A DNA stretch of 64,000 bases, from positions 23,443,223-23,507,222 of the forward strand of contig CM038907.1 of assembly GCA_021904315.1 (NCBI GenBank), given 5' to 3'. The DNA comes from Sphagnum magellanicum. Taxonomy: Eukaryota; Streptophyta; Sphagnopsida; Sphagnales; Sphagnaceae. Within the stretch, counting starts at the first letter, position 1, and every line of letters starts with the position of its first letter. The position numbers were made by a program, and so were the translations under genes. The notes under the pieces were generated by a model. It was not told where the DNA came from. It was given only the letters and a program-made list of their open reading frames with translations, and searched no databases. Positions 12,218 through 24,339 of this stretch are shown one piece after another.

Positions 12218-12632
12218 TGGGCCACAGTGAACTAGCACCCACCAGTACTACACCATCCACTTTGGATGCCTGTCATTACTCAGCTGTGGATGAACCTCAA
12301 ACTGAGTTAATATTTTGGCTTCACCCCCTAACCAATTCTGTAGGAAATAGGTCTCATACATAGGTAGATAGGTAGGAAACTAAGTAAATTACTAGGTAAA
12401 TAGATGGGTTATACATAGGTAAGGGCTGTTTTTACTACCTACCTAATAACAACCCTGCTTGTGGGTTGTTAGTAGGTAGGTAGAAACAAAACAAAACAAA
12501 ACAAAAGCAACTGAGCTAACCACCATGGTTAGCTAAGGAACTGGAACTCAACAGAAAACTGTTTCCTAACCACTTACCATTCATCCTCCTTCATGGTGCA
12601 CTGGTGGGTGCTGGTTCATCACTGTGTGGCAT
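12218..12632. mobile_element. TIR family B element, copy 2 (most complete)
   Basis: The ends are inverted repeats: the left end reads gccacagtgaactagcaccc, then accagt and caccat. The right end, read on the other strand, gives gccacacagtgatgaaccag, then cacccaccagt and caccat. Inside lie TAGG-rich tracts and a strong hairpin at 12,435-12,483 (ctacctacctaataacaaccc against its complement, one mismatch, loop about 6 nt). ATGACT occurs just outside both ends and could be a target duplication, though with an imprecise border. No open reading frame, so non-autonomous. Superfamily not assigned. Confidence 0.6.
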
Positions 12633-12936
12633 GACTGACTCTCTCTCTCATGAGGAGGATACTTTGCACTGTGCAGTAGGGTTGTCACTTGTCAGTAACA
12701 GACCCACTGAGGCTACTCTTTAATTTGAAGTGTTGTAAGGTCAAATGTTGTAAGGCTCAGGCTTTTTTTCCTCTTGGGGGATCCTTTAAAAGTCTTGGAA
12801 AGATTTTGTGAGCCTGACATCAAATCCAAGTGGATGGGATCTAAATTTTCAATTCAGTAAACAGGTGGTGAACTCCATCTACCTACCAACCTAATTTGAA
12901 TCTCAAAACTTTCCTTATGGGCATATGTAATGTTAA

Positions 12937-13054
12937 GGCATGTTACCATGTTGCATATGTGCAATGGGTTCTAAAATTAGGGCATGTTACCATGTTGCAT
13001 GTACAATGGGTTCTAAAATTAGGGCTATGTTACACCATGTTGCATATGTTGCAA
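12937..13054. repeat. Three-copy tandem repeat, period about 43 bp
   Basis: 'ggcatgttaccatgttgcat', then 'gtgcaatgggttctaaaattag', recurs three times with small changes. The frame reads through as a repeated peptide (MGSKIRA), but nothing else suggests a gene. Confidence 0.7.
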
Positions 13055-13704
13055 TCCATTGCCTCAAAGTGACAATTGGGTCTGATCAAATCTCTTCCTA
13101 TGCCTGTTTATTACCTACCTACCAATGTTCAAGAATGATTCAAGCTAAGTGTAACCATCTAAGGACATCTTTCCATTGTGGAATCTCCCATAACAGCCCC
13201 TTTCCCTTACAATTGTGTAGGTATTGGAATGTGATTATTGATACCCCTTTCTCCCCCTTAGGACCCAGATCTTAGAAGTCCTTCAATTTTCTCAACTTTG
13301 TATGACCAGTTGGCCAAGCCCTTATCATTTTGGGTTGGGGGTTGGGTAGCATCGAACATTATGAACAACAATGACAACCATCACTTGAATGATGACTATT
13401 TTGTACACTAATGTTTTCATGTTTTTTAGTAGTAGTAGTAGTAGATGATGGCCTTCCAAACTTAATTGGCACAGAAACACTGAAAAGGATGAAGAGGAAA
13501 AGGACTGAAGTCCCCTACCAACTTCAAATAAGTGGGTCCACAGGGTAGCAAACCCCATTGCTACTACTTTACTAGAACATAAAGTAGGATGGATAGGGCT
13601 CACATCCCAATTGGGAATTGCATCTTTTGGAATGCAAATGACTCCCTTTACCTAAGATATCTTGGATATGCATCATTGTTGTGTTGTATCATAAATGGCA
13701 CCAA

Positions 13705-13936
13705 ACTCTCCATATGCTAGTGTGACCCAAGACCCATGAACACATCACCCTCATTTTCTCATTTTGAGACCATCCACTTGGATGAACCCCAATTTTTTAA
13801 CCCATTGCACATTTTTAGATCCCTTAGCTATGACAAGTTACCTAGGGAACAAGAACCCAATAAAAAAATTTCTTGTCCATGCACCATACATTCATGGTGG
13901 TGGGTTCATGGGTGTTGGTTCACTCTAGCTGATCAA
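13705..13936. mobile_element. Short TIR element related to family B (copy 4)
   Basis: The left end gctagtgtgacccaagaccc, continuing atgaacacatcacc, matches in inverted form the right end ggtggtgggttcatgggtgt, continuing tggttcactctagc. The interior keeps only the 'cttagctatgacaagtt.cctagggaacaagaaccc' portion of the longer copies. It looks like an internally deleted or strongly diverged family member. Confidence 0.5.
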
Positions 13937-14129
13937 AATTGTTGTTATTAGGAAGAGTCGGAAAGAATCAATCTTGATATATAATTGCCATTCTAAAAAA
14001 TATTTTAAAATAATGAAAGAATCATCGAAAAAATCAAGGTTCTTTAATGAAAATATTTGATTCTTAAAGTTTTTGGAATGATAAAGATATATGGAAAGTG
14101 GCCTAGATTGGGGCCAAAAATCCCCTTAT

Positions 14130-14960
14130 TCAATGAATATTATGGACGAAGTCTGAAATTGGGTGCTCTTAGTTTACAAACATAAATAGCAAGCTACTAA
14201 ACTTGAATTTGCACAAATTCTAGTGGTTCTCCCAATTTCATCATGTGCCTTCCCATATTGACCTCCCATGAGAAGTTTGTTTAGCATAGGAACAATTTGA
14301 AAAGGTTTGAGGAAAGTTTGAAAGAGGAGCGAGCTAGGACAAAAAAACTTAGAACAAAGAGTGTTGAAGTGCATTTAAAAGTGTGAGCATTTGTGGTGCA
14401 AAGTTTGGAGAAAGAAGAAGAAGAAATGAACATCGCAAACTCAAAGTGTTGAAAACTCAAAAAAAAGAACTTGAAGATTTCAGAGAGAAAAAAGTTCAAT
14501 AGAGAAAATCTTGTGGAAGAGAGAAATTAGTGAGAGAAAAAGAGGCATTGCAAAGAGATGTAGGGTTTAGGTTTGGCAAAAATGTGTTGTATACCACTTG
14601 GGAGATGCAAGTTAAGGTGTGGGTTTGTGCTTGGGAGGTGCAACAACTTTGCAAAAAAAACTCAAGCTTCTTTTAAATAGAAACTATTTACCCAAACAAC
14701 TTACTTCAGAAAGAAATTTCATGTTGGAGGAGCATAGTAAAGTTGCAATGAAGGCCTTCCTTTCAATGCAAACAAAAAAAACCTTGCATTCCTATATGAT
14801 AAAAGATTTTTGTTCTTGATTATCTTCATAGCCAAAACAATGGTGCTAGTATGAGGTGTGGGGAAAGATGATGTTTCCCATGATTATCAACTTAAAAACC
14901 TAATAATAGTGTGGGAGGCATTTATCTTCTCCTTGTGATCTTTTTAAATGTTTTGTTGCA
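14130..14960 (+). pseudogene. Decayed coding region, charged coiled-coil protein of unknown family
   Basis: Reading the plus strand with a few frame changes gives a continuous protein-like sequence. About 14,290-14,540 it is rich in Lys, Glu and Arg with heptad spacing, for example LKRFEESLKEERARTKKLR, then VVQSLEKEEEEMNIANSKC and NREN.VEER. This is followed by the open frame 14,619-14,819 with LQKKLKLLLNRNYLPKQLTS and then AMKAFLSMQ. Stops separate the pieces, so it is dead. The layout suggests a long coiled coil followed by a compact C-terminal domain. I cannot name the family. It may be a transposon-borne protein or a retrocopy. No terminal repeats seen. Confidence 0.4.
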
Positions 14961-14964
14961 AACT

Positions 14965-16900
14965 TTGTGAACTTCTGTAAACCTTAATTATTGCAATACT
15001 AAACATCTTCTTCCAGCAACTTGAAATAAAGCCTATGAGTGAATTGGAACCTCCAATTCTACCTATCTAATAACCCAAAACCTTGTCTTAGCCTTCACAT
15101 AGAATTCCAAGTAAAAGGTCACCTTAAACACATGTCAAACCAAGATTTGATTAAAGATAAATGGACAAATTTTGTTATATGATGTGATTATGATGTGTTG
15201 TTCATATTTTATTTGAAAATAAATTAATGATGAATATGTACATTGTTTGTTAGTTGTATTATAATTGTAGAATATTCATATTTAGTTTTACAATATGAAT
15301 TGTTTTCACATTGTAATGAGGTTTAGTTTACATTGATGTGTAAACATCATTCCAAATTTGGTACTTATCAAAAGATAACCCAACTTGGATAACTTTTTTC
15401 AAAATATTAATGTTGAATACTAATATATACAATCATATAATTGGAGCAAAATGTTTGTCATTATTTATACAATGAATTTATGTAATGTGTCTCATGATAT
15501 AAAATTATCATTGTCAATTTTAATAGGCACAAAATAATACCATCCCTGATGGACATTATTTGTAAAGTAATTCCATCTTGAATTGATAAATTTTAAGTTG
15601 GAATTACATTAATTAGATTCAAGTTGTAACATAATACCATTGACAAAATTCAATAATGCATTATTTACATATTAATTATAATGGACATCAATAGATGAAT
15701 GAAAAAACCACAAACATTATGTTCATTCATGGTTATTTTGCACCAAAAAAAATGTACGTGGATACATTAATTACAATCTAATTGCACCTAGTTACATAAA
15801 GTTGAACATATTTTCAATAAATAATTTTTTTCATATATGATGAGTTAATTGGTTGCAACTTTTCCAAAAGCACTCATCCAAATGTTGTTTGTGGAATATA
15901 TATATATATATATATATTTTAAGGTCAATGTTGAAACAATAACCTTAAGACCTAAACCTTAATTCATTTTGATAAATAACTTCAAACCCCCAAAAACAAT
16001 AATTGAAAACTAACCCCTTCAAAATAAAATTTACAAAATAACCTTAAGACCCAAATCCAAAAAAAATAACAATAGAAGAAAAACCCCATTAAAATTCAAA
16101 CTCTTATTTTTTTGGGGGGGAAAAGCAACCCATAAAACCCAAAATTTATACCCTTGTAATTCTTAAATAAGGATAATCCCTAAACCCAACTAAGGTAATT
16201 AAAAGGTCCCTAAACAAATTTGAAATTGAAATTAGTTTCTAGTTTATCCTTAGTTTTAGAATTTTGTCCCAGTTGGGGTGATTTTAAATATAGTAGAAAA
16301 TAGTGTTGAAACAATAGTTAAAAAACCAAAATGGGGGCAAACTAGGTATTAGTTTAAAGCATGACTTTAATAAAAAGTGACGATTATTTGGATATGAATT
16401 TTTTTCCCCAAAAATTGGAACTAGTTGTTCTTTGTAATGTTTTTTTATATATTTACAATGTGGCACAAGTGGTTATTGGCAAGTAGTTTAAGTATACAAA
16501 TTTAACAATGAACTTTTTTTTTGGTTGATAATGTGGCTATGCTTGTTTAGAGAAGCCTATGAACCAACTATATAATCAAATGCAGAATAGGAAACACGAG
16601 GCAACCTTATGTTATTTGAGGTATAAAATTAGCAACTAAGTAGAACCCAAGGCAAAACAATTGCTACTATGTGAAACTCCATGTAAGTAAATGGTTATTG
16701 AGTGAAATTTCATGTAGATAAGTTGGCTAACACTTGCATTTCAATAGTGAAGAAATGGCAACAAGGTGCAAAAATTAATAGACATTAGAGTCTAGTGCTA
16801 AAATTTCCTAGACTAGGGTAGGGAACCCTAGTCTTGAAGACCCTACCCATTGTAGTAGGAGATTGCTTGCAATAAAACAAAACAAATCAAAACTACATAC
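14965..16900. other. AT-rich intergenic stretch
   Basis: Contains a TA microsatellite at about 15,896-15,918 and poly-A/T-rich runs. No coding or repeat structure recognised. Confidence 0.5.
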
Positions 16901-16999
16901 TACTTTATTGAAGGATTGTGCACAAAATAGATATTGCATACACCTCAAGGCTCAAACCAACCAAGTTGGCAAAATTGATTGAAATGAAACAAATATTGC

Positions 17000-19235
17000 A
17001 AACATCAAAACAAAAACATAAGAACAACATATTGCATAAAAGGTTAGGGTTTAGAAATTTTTGGTTGTTTGAACTCTCCCTCTACACCATGGTGGGATTT
17101 TGCATTAGTCCAAGAACTCATTGCTATAGCAAAGGGGAAAATGTTCAATGTAAAGAACTTTTGATCAAACATTTTGACAACCAAATCCAAATGGGTTGTC
17201 ATTCTATTCCTTAGCTTGCTTTTCATAAACCCTAGATTAGAGAAGCATCTTTCATCTTCAACGCAACCCCTAATCATGGCCATAGATAACTCAATGAATT
17301 CTAGCCATTTAGACAACCAATGAAAAAGTAGTTGATTGATAACCAAGTTGGTTCAAATTTTTGTGCAAGGATTATAGTCCAAAGGAGGATTCATGGCAAC
17401 ATGGCAATTGGTAAGCATAATGAGCTTGAAAAAAGATGTTTGTTGCACCAACAATGTTCATCAAGCAAAGGTAGGATGAACAATTGTTTTGGGCCAATTT
17501 GCTTACCAAAACAGTAATGAATTTTCAAAATGGAAAGTTGAGCCATAAATTTATGTTTAGCTTCATGTTGCACCCAAAATTGAGGATAGATCACACCACT
17601 GGCATTCATAATGTCTTGAGTTGGGAATCGTCATTCAAGTTCTTATATGAGGCCAATAATTGTAGCACTATATTGTTTCACGACTTCAACTACATTCAAC
17701 CAATCAAGTCTAGAAACATAACTTAAACAACCAATTAGCACACCCCTTTTATGAACCATGTATGTCCTACAAAAAAATTGAAACCTTAAATACTCCACAC
17801 CAAAATTAGATTCAGAAATCCAAGCCATATATAAGGGATCATATGAGTGATGCACAATTGCAAGGAATATTTGGAAAACCCCAACAACATGCCCATAACA
17901 TACCTACTGCTTCTCCTAATTCTATTAAATCACCATGGGTAAGACTCCATCCATAGCAAAATTGATAGATCCAACTCATACGTTTGTAGGTTAAAGGAGA
18001 ACGTATATAAATTGGTTTTGTCCGAAGATTTATTAAAAAATTTGCAAGACCAACTGTAATATCTTGATTATGCGTGGCGATGCATCTCCCATTTATGTAT
18101 AAATTATTTGTTAATACACGGCCAACGTACAATCTATACAGATTTCTTTCACAAGCTTTAATTACATCAACAAAATCAAAATGAATACATCTTGAGCTTG
18201 AACAAACTTTAACAAAAATTGCATACATTCAAACAAAGGTATGATACAGTTTAAACCCAAAAAGTTTCTACATCACATAGAAGGTCTAGGTTTCCTTTTG
18301 TCATTGTGTTTGATGTTTGCTCATGAAACATGTGCATGACCAAGGTCTCATACTCTACCAAGATGCATTTGGTATGAAACAACATTGAGATCCAATGTGT
18401 CTTCACATTGTGCAACATTTTTAGCACCTTATTCTCCAAAAATTCAACCAACTTAGTTTTTTCTAAAGACCATTTTGAGCTTTGTGCATAATAGTTGTAA
18501 ACAACTTGTAACAACGCCTCAATCTTTGCAACCAAAAACAATCAAGACAATGTATGCATAACTAAATTAGTTTAAAGTCAAACTTTGAAAGACCACCATA
18601 CAATAGTAAAGATTCCACAATTACCTTTGTTAAATTATCAACATGGGAACCTTCAACAACTTATTGCAACGTTAAAAGAATTAGGAATTGTTTTCACCCT
18701 TCCACAACACACACATGGATAGAAATCCATGATTGATTATCAATTGTGGTCACTTCATCACAAGACACATAAATAAACTAGGCTTTTTGCATTGCTAGAT
18801 GAATGGCATGGAACACAAGTTCATGCATAGTTTTTGCCATGTTCCAACCAATTGTGTCTGTTTAGTGTTTTTGAAGGTTGTTTGGCATTTAAAAAAAATC
18901 AAATAGATCTTTACAACCCTTGAAATATGTCATAAGTCGTCCCTACCTCAATAAATGGAAAAGCATGACAAACTACACAAACTTTCTCTTATGTTTTGTA
19001 AAATCTCCATTTGCAACTTGTTGAGCCACATAAGTGCACCCATGAAACACAACATACTGCCACTCATTCTTAACATGCTAGCTAGTGTTGCTGATGTAGT
19101 ATTGACCAATAACCACCCTCGGATGTGTAGATGTTGCTTTCTGATAACTTGCATGTTTTTGTAATCCATTGAACTTAGGAACCTATAGTTATTTTTCCTC
19201 AACCTCACTACAAATCTTACGTCTCACCTAGGTCA
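17000..19235 (-). pseudogene. Decayed hAT-superfamily transposase (copy 2)
   Basis: Reading leftwards from about 19,225, the minus strand gives KICSEVEEK and a His/Lys block that may be a remnant BED-type finger. Around 18,697-18,778 comes a very clear SCDEVTTIDNQSWISIHV, a signature I associate with plant hAT-like transposases. Next is the open piece 18,541-18,251 (LENKVLKMLHNVKTHWISML, then NLDLLCDVE), then 18,228-17,839, 17,855-17,643 and 17,609-17,391. At 17,346-17,044 lies the C-terminal dimerisation block (VEDERCFSNLGFMKSKLRNR). Stops and frameshifts divide these, so no transposase can be made. The order of blocks is the normal order, so it is decayed rather than rearranged. No TIRs identified. 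Confidence 0.65.
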
Positions 19236-20555
19236 TTTTCCCTTTAAGACCAATAAGTCTTTTAGCCTATGGAAGCTTAATAGCCTAGACATCCTGAAAC
19301 ATCTAGTTGAATTCCTACTTTTTTTTCCAATTTTTTTTGGTAGGAAGAATTTGAATGAGATCAACAAATGGAATTGAATTAGTTGCAACAATGCCAAAAG
19401 ATAAAACTCTTGGAAATCCTTCTGAAACATGGGATAGACACTTACTTTGTGCAAAGTGTTGCACATTTGCAACAATTGCTCACCCAAAGGCATGCTTAGG
19501 AATTTTATTGGACATGTAGGTGTAAACAAACCATCACCTTAAGCATCACTAGAAGAACAAACATTGACATCTAAAGGATTAGAAGAAAAAATCAATATTT
19601 GAAATTTGTTAGGGGCCTCAGTGGTGACATCATCACAAGCTAGAATGAACCAAAGTTCCCCAATGCATCAATGTACTTGAACTTAGAACCAACCTTAATC
19701 ACAAACACAATAAAAAACTTTTGCAAAAAATATGTTACAATAGTTATAAACAACAATTTAAACCTGGATGCAATTGCAAGAAACTCAAAAGCACAAAGTA
19801 AAATGCATCATAATACTTACATTAAACACCAAAATTAAAATGCAACACCAATTGTTTGCAGTAGAGTACAAAATTCATGTACACTAGATCCCTAAAACTG
19901 CTACATTTTAGAATGCAAGAGTACACAATGTTACAAAGGCATTATCATAAGTTCTATACATAGTGATGATCATACCTAGAGGCAATTACTAACAAGCTTG
20001 ATGACGGTGACAACTATTTGTTGGAGCTTGGAGGTTTGGGGTCTTCAATAGCGGTTGTCCATTGGCACTTCTCAAGTTAAATCTTGCAACTTGCAACTCA
20101 AGCAAGGTTTTTGAAAGACTAGATTTAGGCGGCAACGACAACAAATCTAAAAGAGAAACTAGTGGCAATGAAGATTCATAGTAGGGTAGTAATGGCGAGA
20201 GAATGGGTTTAGAATGCTACAAAACACAAATGTGATGAATGTCGTTGCCAAAGAGGATTGCAACGAATTGATCAACGTCACAATCTGATTTTGACATCCA
20301 ATGGCCAAACCATTTTGCAAAGCTAGCTACTACGGATTTAACTTTCAGCAACAAAGTGACTCTTGCCACATCAAAAGGGAAAAAATTAAAAAACCCTATG
20401 GCAGAACAACACAATTCACCGCAAGGCTGCACTGTTAGAGTGAAAGCAGCACTGGACAAAGCTCATTAGGGGGTGTTTAGCGTCCCACAAAGGGAAATGG
20501 ACCCCTTTTTTGGGGTATGCATTATGGAGTAAGAAACAGGGGCCGCTCAGAAAGA
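19236..20555. other. Stretch upstream of the hAT pseudogene
   Basis: May contain the leader of the hAT element. The 80-codon minus frame 20,217-20,459 has balanced composition but no recognised family. Nothing else can be supported. Confidence 0.35.
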
Positions 20556-20559
20556 GTAT

Positions 20560-21263
20560 GAATCTGTAAAGCCCCCTTGTCTTTGGGCCCTAGTTTTCGA
20601 CCTTCTAACCCCAGTTTTATGCTCAATATGAGAGGGTAGTTGGAAAGTGAGAAAATTTTGGCACTGGTTAATGAAACTGGGCATCATCAGTTCACCAGAT
20701 TTGTAGGATTGAATCCTGACAGGACTTGACCAGAAGGCCCAAGCAAAGGCGAATGCAAAGCTGGGGATGAAACTCCTCTGAGTACCAATTTAGGTGAGAA
20801 AAACAGTTTGGGGGACCAAACTAAACTCAGTTTGGTCACCAATTTCATGTTGCACCACAAAATCTCCATATGTTAGAATTACCTCTGATCCCGCAATTAG
20901 GGGGCGAGAACGGTTAGTTTCAACAGAATAGGGCATCAAACGCGTAACTGGGAATAAAAATTTTTCAAAGCGAAATAACTGGGACGCAAACTAGTTTTTC
21001 CACCAATTTTGGTGGTAAAGTGAGTTTCATCCTGTCTTTTCTTTTTCCTGAGCGCCTCCGCTGCTGCCACACATCACTGCTCCTACCTGTACAACTCCTA
21101 TACGGTAACTACTCTCGAACCTTGTGCATTAAATGCTGAGTTTCAATATTTCATATTGAGATTTAATAAAATTTCCTTTGCAGATACCTCTGAAAGAGGG
21201 GATGTGGGAATCAAGGTAGGCCCAAAGACAAGGTGAAGACACGGTGACTTAATGGATAACTCT
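20560..21263. mobile_element. TIR family A element, copy 1
   Basis: The left end contains ccttgtctttgggccctag (from 20,575). The right end contains the inverse, gtaggcccaaagacaagg (to 21,233), followed by a tail 'gtgacttaatggataactct' shared with copy 2. The right half (from 'gtttcatcctgtctttt' through 'cctgtacaactcctat', 'ccttgtgcattaaatgctgagtttca') aligns closely with copies at 24.08-24.31 kb and, inverted, at 53.63-53.88 kb. No transposase frame, so non-autonomous. Superfamily not assigned; no target duplication recognised. Confidence 0.6.
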
Positions 21264-21294
21264 GTTAAGTAGTGCAAAAACTTATTTCTTTGTG

Positions 21295-21580
21295 TGAAGG
21301 CACTCAAGGTAGGCTAGCTGCACAATGGATGAAAATGAAGAAATTAGCCCCAATTCCATGTGAAGGCATGTATGGAATATGTGAAAATGGATGAAAATTC
21401 GAGAGGTATAATGGCATTCATGGACGTTGCATAATGGATGAAAATCTGAGGAAGTTGGTACCTTGGTAACACTTCCCCCAAGGAAGGTAAGTAGGTAGGC
21501 ATGGATGAAAATTGCACAATGGCATTGAAAACTGTCAAAAAGTTGACCCAAGTTCCATGAGAACTGGAAGAAATGGATGA
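21295..21580. repeat. Loose repeat of 'aatggatgaaaat'
   Basis: The motif 'atggatgaaaat' recurs about five times at irregular spacing, with 'aaggtaggc' phrases between. No gene recognised. The open minus frames 21,282-21,601 simply read through it. Confidence 0.35.
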
Positions 21581-21599
21581 ACCCAAGGCAAATATTTTC

Positions 21600-23710
21600 A
21601 ACTTCCCTAAGGGATAGTGGATGAAACCCTTAGTTTTTTTTTCATAAGTTTTTTTTTCCTAGTTGGACTCTCGTCCTGTAAAATATAGCATTGAGCCCCA
21701 TGCCACATTTAATTCTCTGCACACACCTGTGTAAAGTGAATAGGTAGGTACCAAAAAACATTGGCCCCATGAGATTCAAAATCCTATCAACCCAAGAAGG
21801 AAAGTTGTTGAGTGTGAGTAGCCTACCTATTATTAGGTAGTTGCACCAAAATCAATATTTTTTTGTTTTTTTTTTTTCAAATTTCTCATGTAGCTTGTGT
21901 CTTATGGGAGAATCCCAAGAGGGATTTCGCATTAAATGCAAACAGGTTTCTATAACCTTTCCAAAAAAGTTAAAAAGCTAGTACAAAAAGTCCCCTCCCC
22001 TCCCCCAAATCTAAGTAAAAATGTGGCGAATTTTTTTCAAATTTGTTTTTTGAAATTTGATGATTTTTCTCCCCCCAAAAAAAGAGAAAAGAAATAATAT
22101 GTGACAAAATATTCATTATTTCCCGTATTTTGCGAAATTTCACAAGAGAAAATTAAGGCCTGCCCATAGCTTAAAATATATATATATATGCAAGGAAGAG
22201 CTTCGATTGGCACATCACTAATTTGTTTTTGAAACATTGGGCACTCCCCCCAAAAGAAAAGTATAGAGGGGCTTCCCTTTGGCCTAGCTTTATAGGTTGT
22301 GAAAGTTCAATTTTGAGTAAAAACTATGGGACAAAGTGTGTGGCTATTGGGATAATCTTAGAATGTTGGCAACAAGTTGGGAACCATTGGGAACTTGTGG
22401 AAGAAACAAACACACAGGGAACATGACAATCCTATTGCTTGAATATGTTGGACTTGTTCAAATTAAGTAGGTCACCATAGGTAACTTGAGTCTAGGTAAT
22501 TGCAATGTCAGAATTTAAAGTCAACAAGAGTCATGTGTTCTGTGTCCTCAAGATTTTCATCTGTAGTGATTCAAGGACCAAGGTTGATGACATGGTGCAC
22601 AATTTGTACATAACACATTCATTTTTTCATTTTCAAATTTCATTCTTACCCAAATTTGGCTATCTAAATGATGGAAATATGTGGTGAATTTTCTAATTTA
22701 AAAAAATAATTTGTGGTGACAAGAAATCCCTAATTTGGTGACATAATAATTTGTAATCATAATTCCTTTTGCAATGTGCAATCATATTTCTTATTGCAAT
22801 TTGGTGAAAATTTGCCAAGAAAAACAAACATCAATATTAACAACCCTTGTGCTGAGGAAAGGATACGATGGCAATTGTGTTGGACTACCATACAAACTGG
22901 TTTACTGAGTTTTGCACAACACAACTTTGCACACAAAAATAGGATAGTTTGTATTCTTTAAAATGAGAACTTCTTTCAAATATAAATGAAAATTTCTCAA
23001 AAAACTTGCAATTTTTTTTTTGTTCACTCAAAGTTATTACTTACAAGTAGATCCCAATTGTATTGGTTTGGTCCAAAGTCCTAACCAATGTTTGGCAGGT
23101 TAGAACCACTAGTTCTGGTTAGGAAGAAGCATATTGGAATTGGGTTAGATTTTGAAAGTCAAAGCTGGAAACTGATTTTTTTTAAAGATTAAAAAGAACT
23201 GGACTAAAACCAATATATATGTTTTTTGAAAAAAAAAAATTCAAATTAAGGGTTTAACCAGAGATTAACCAACCATTAACTCCTGGTTCCAATCTGCGTT
23301 GGCAAGGATCGGATCAAAACTGGGTCTGATTTTAAAAATTGAAACTGAAACTGAAACCAAAACTTAAATTTATTTTTTTGATGAACTAGACCTAGAATTG
23401 GAATCCTTGTTCCAGTATTTGCAAAACTGGAACTAAGACCACCATTCTAATTAATTTGTTAGAACTGGAACCATAGGTTCTTCATAAAAATAAAGAACCG
23501 CCCAACCGTGGTCCAAACCCTTTTTGTGGACCACCTTTGGTTTGGTTGTTTGCACATGATAACATTGTTTTCCATGTGCAAATTATTTTGTACATGTTTA
23601 AAAATTTCTTGTGCACCTATTGTTATTGTATCACAACTTCCCTTCCTAAAATGCTTTAGAAAAGTTGTGCATATCACTCAAAATAAAACTCACTTGGACC
23701 AAAAACTACA
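21600..23710. other. Intergenic, no gene seen
   Basis: AT-rich DNA. The stretch 23,090-23,470 repeats short phrases such as 'gaactgg' and 'aaaaccaa' but has no clear unit. Small open frames have no family resemblance. Confidence 0.4.
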
Positions 23711-23717
23711 TTGAAAG

Positions 23718-24332
23718 AACTTATCCATGAACTCACCTTGTCTTTGGGCCCTAGTTTGAGCCTAATCCTTGTTTCACTCCCAATTGGAATGTAATTGAAA
23801 ATTGAGAGAAATTGTGACCATTTAATGAGATTGGATAACAAGGTTTGTGAGATTTTATTCTGGCAAAGCTTTGTTTTAATAGTGGGTGTGAAACCTTTGC
23901 TAATGTTTGTGAAATCAAGGTTGTTATGGTCGATACTAATGAGAAAGGATCGAACGAAAAAACAGCATCATAACCCTGAGTTTGGTCATTAACGGGGTGA
24001 GATTTTTAAAAAACCTGCAAATAAAATACATTAGCACTCAAGGGGGGCGGTGGGCGGGTGAAACTCAGAAAACCATCAATTTTTGTGGTACACTGAGTTT
24101 CATCCAATCTTTCCTTTTTCTTGAGCGCCTCCAGAGAGAGCTGCTACATATATTTTCACTGCTCGTACCTGTACAACTGCTATAATTATTCTCCAACCTT
24201 GTGCATTAAATGTAGAGTTTCAACATTTCATACTGAGATTTTGGTGAATTTTCGCATACTTTGCGGATACCATTGAAAGTGGGGGCGGGGGTGAAAGGAG
24301 GCCCAAAGACAGGGTAACTTTAGAGATAACTC
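23718..24332. mobile_element. TIR family A element, copy 2
   Basis: The left end 'aacttatccatgaactcacc', then ttgtctttgggcc, is the inverse of the right end 'ggcccaaagacagggtaact', then ttagagataactct, with a few mismatches over about 32 bp. The interior matches copy 1 in its right half and contains 'aaggggggcggtgggcgggtgaaactcag', which identifies the host site of the retrotransposon at 53.9-61.2 kb. Non-coding and 615 bp long. Confidence 0.65.
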
Positions 24333-24339
24333 TATATTA

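Noticed and set aside
15896-15918. TA run as a promoter TATA box
   Set aside because: Simple microsatellite with no downstream coding region.
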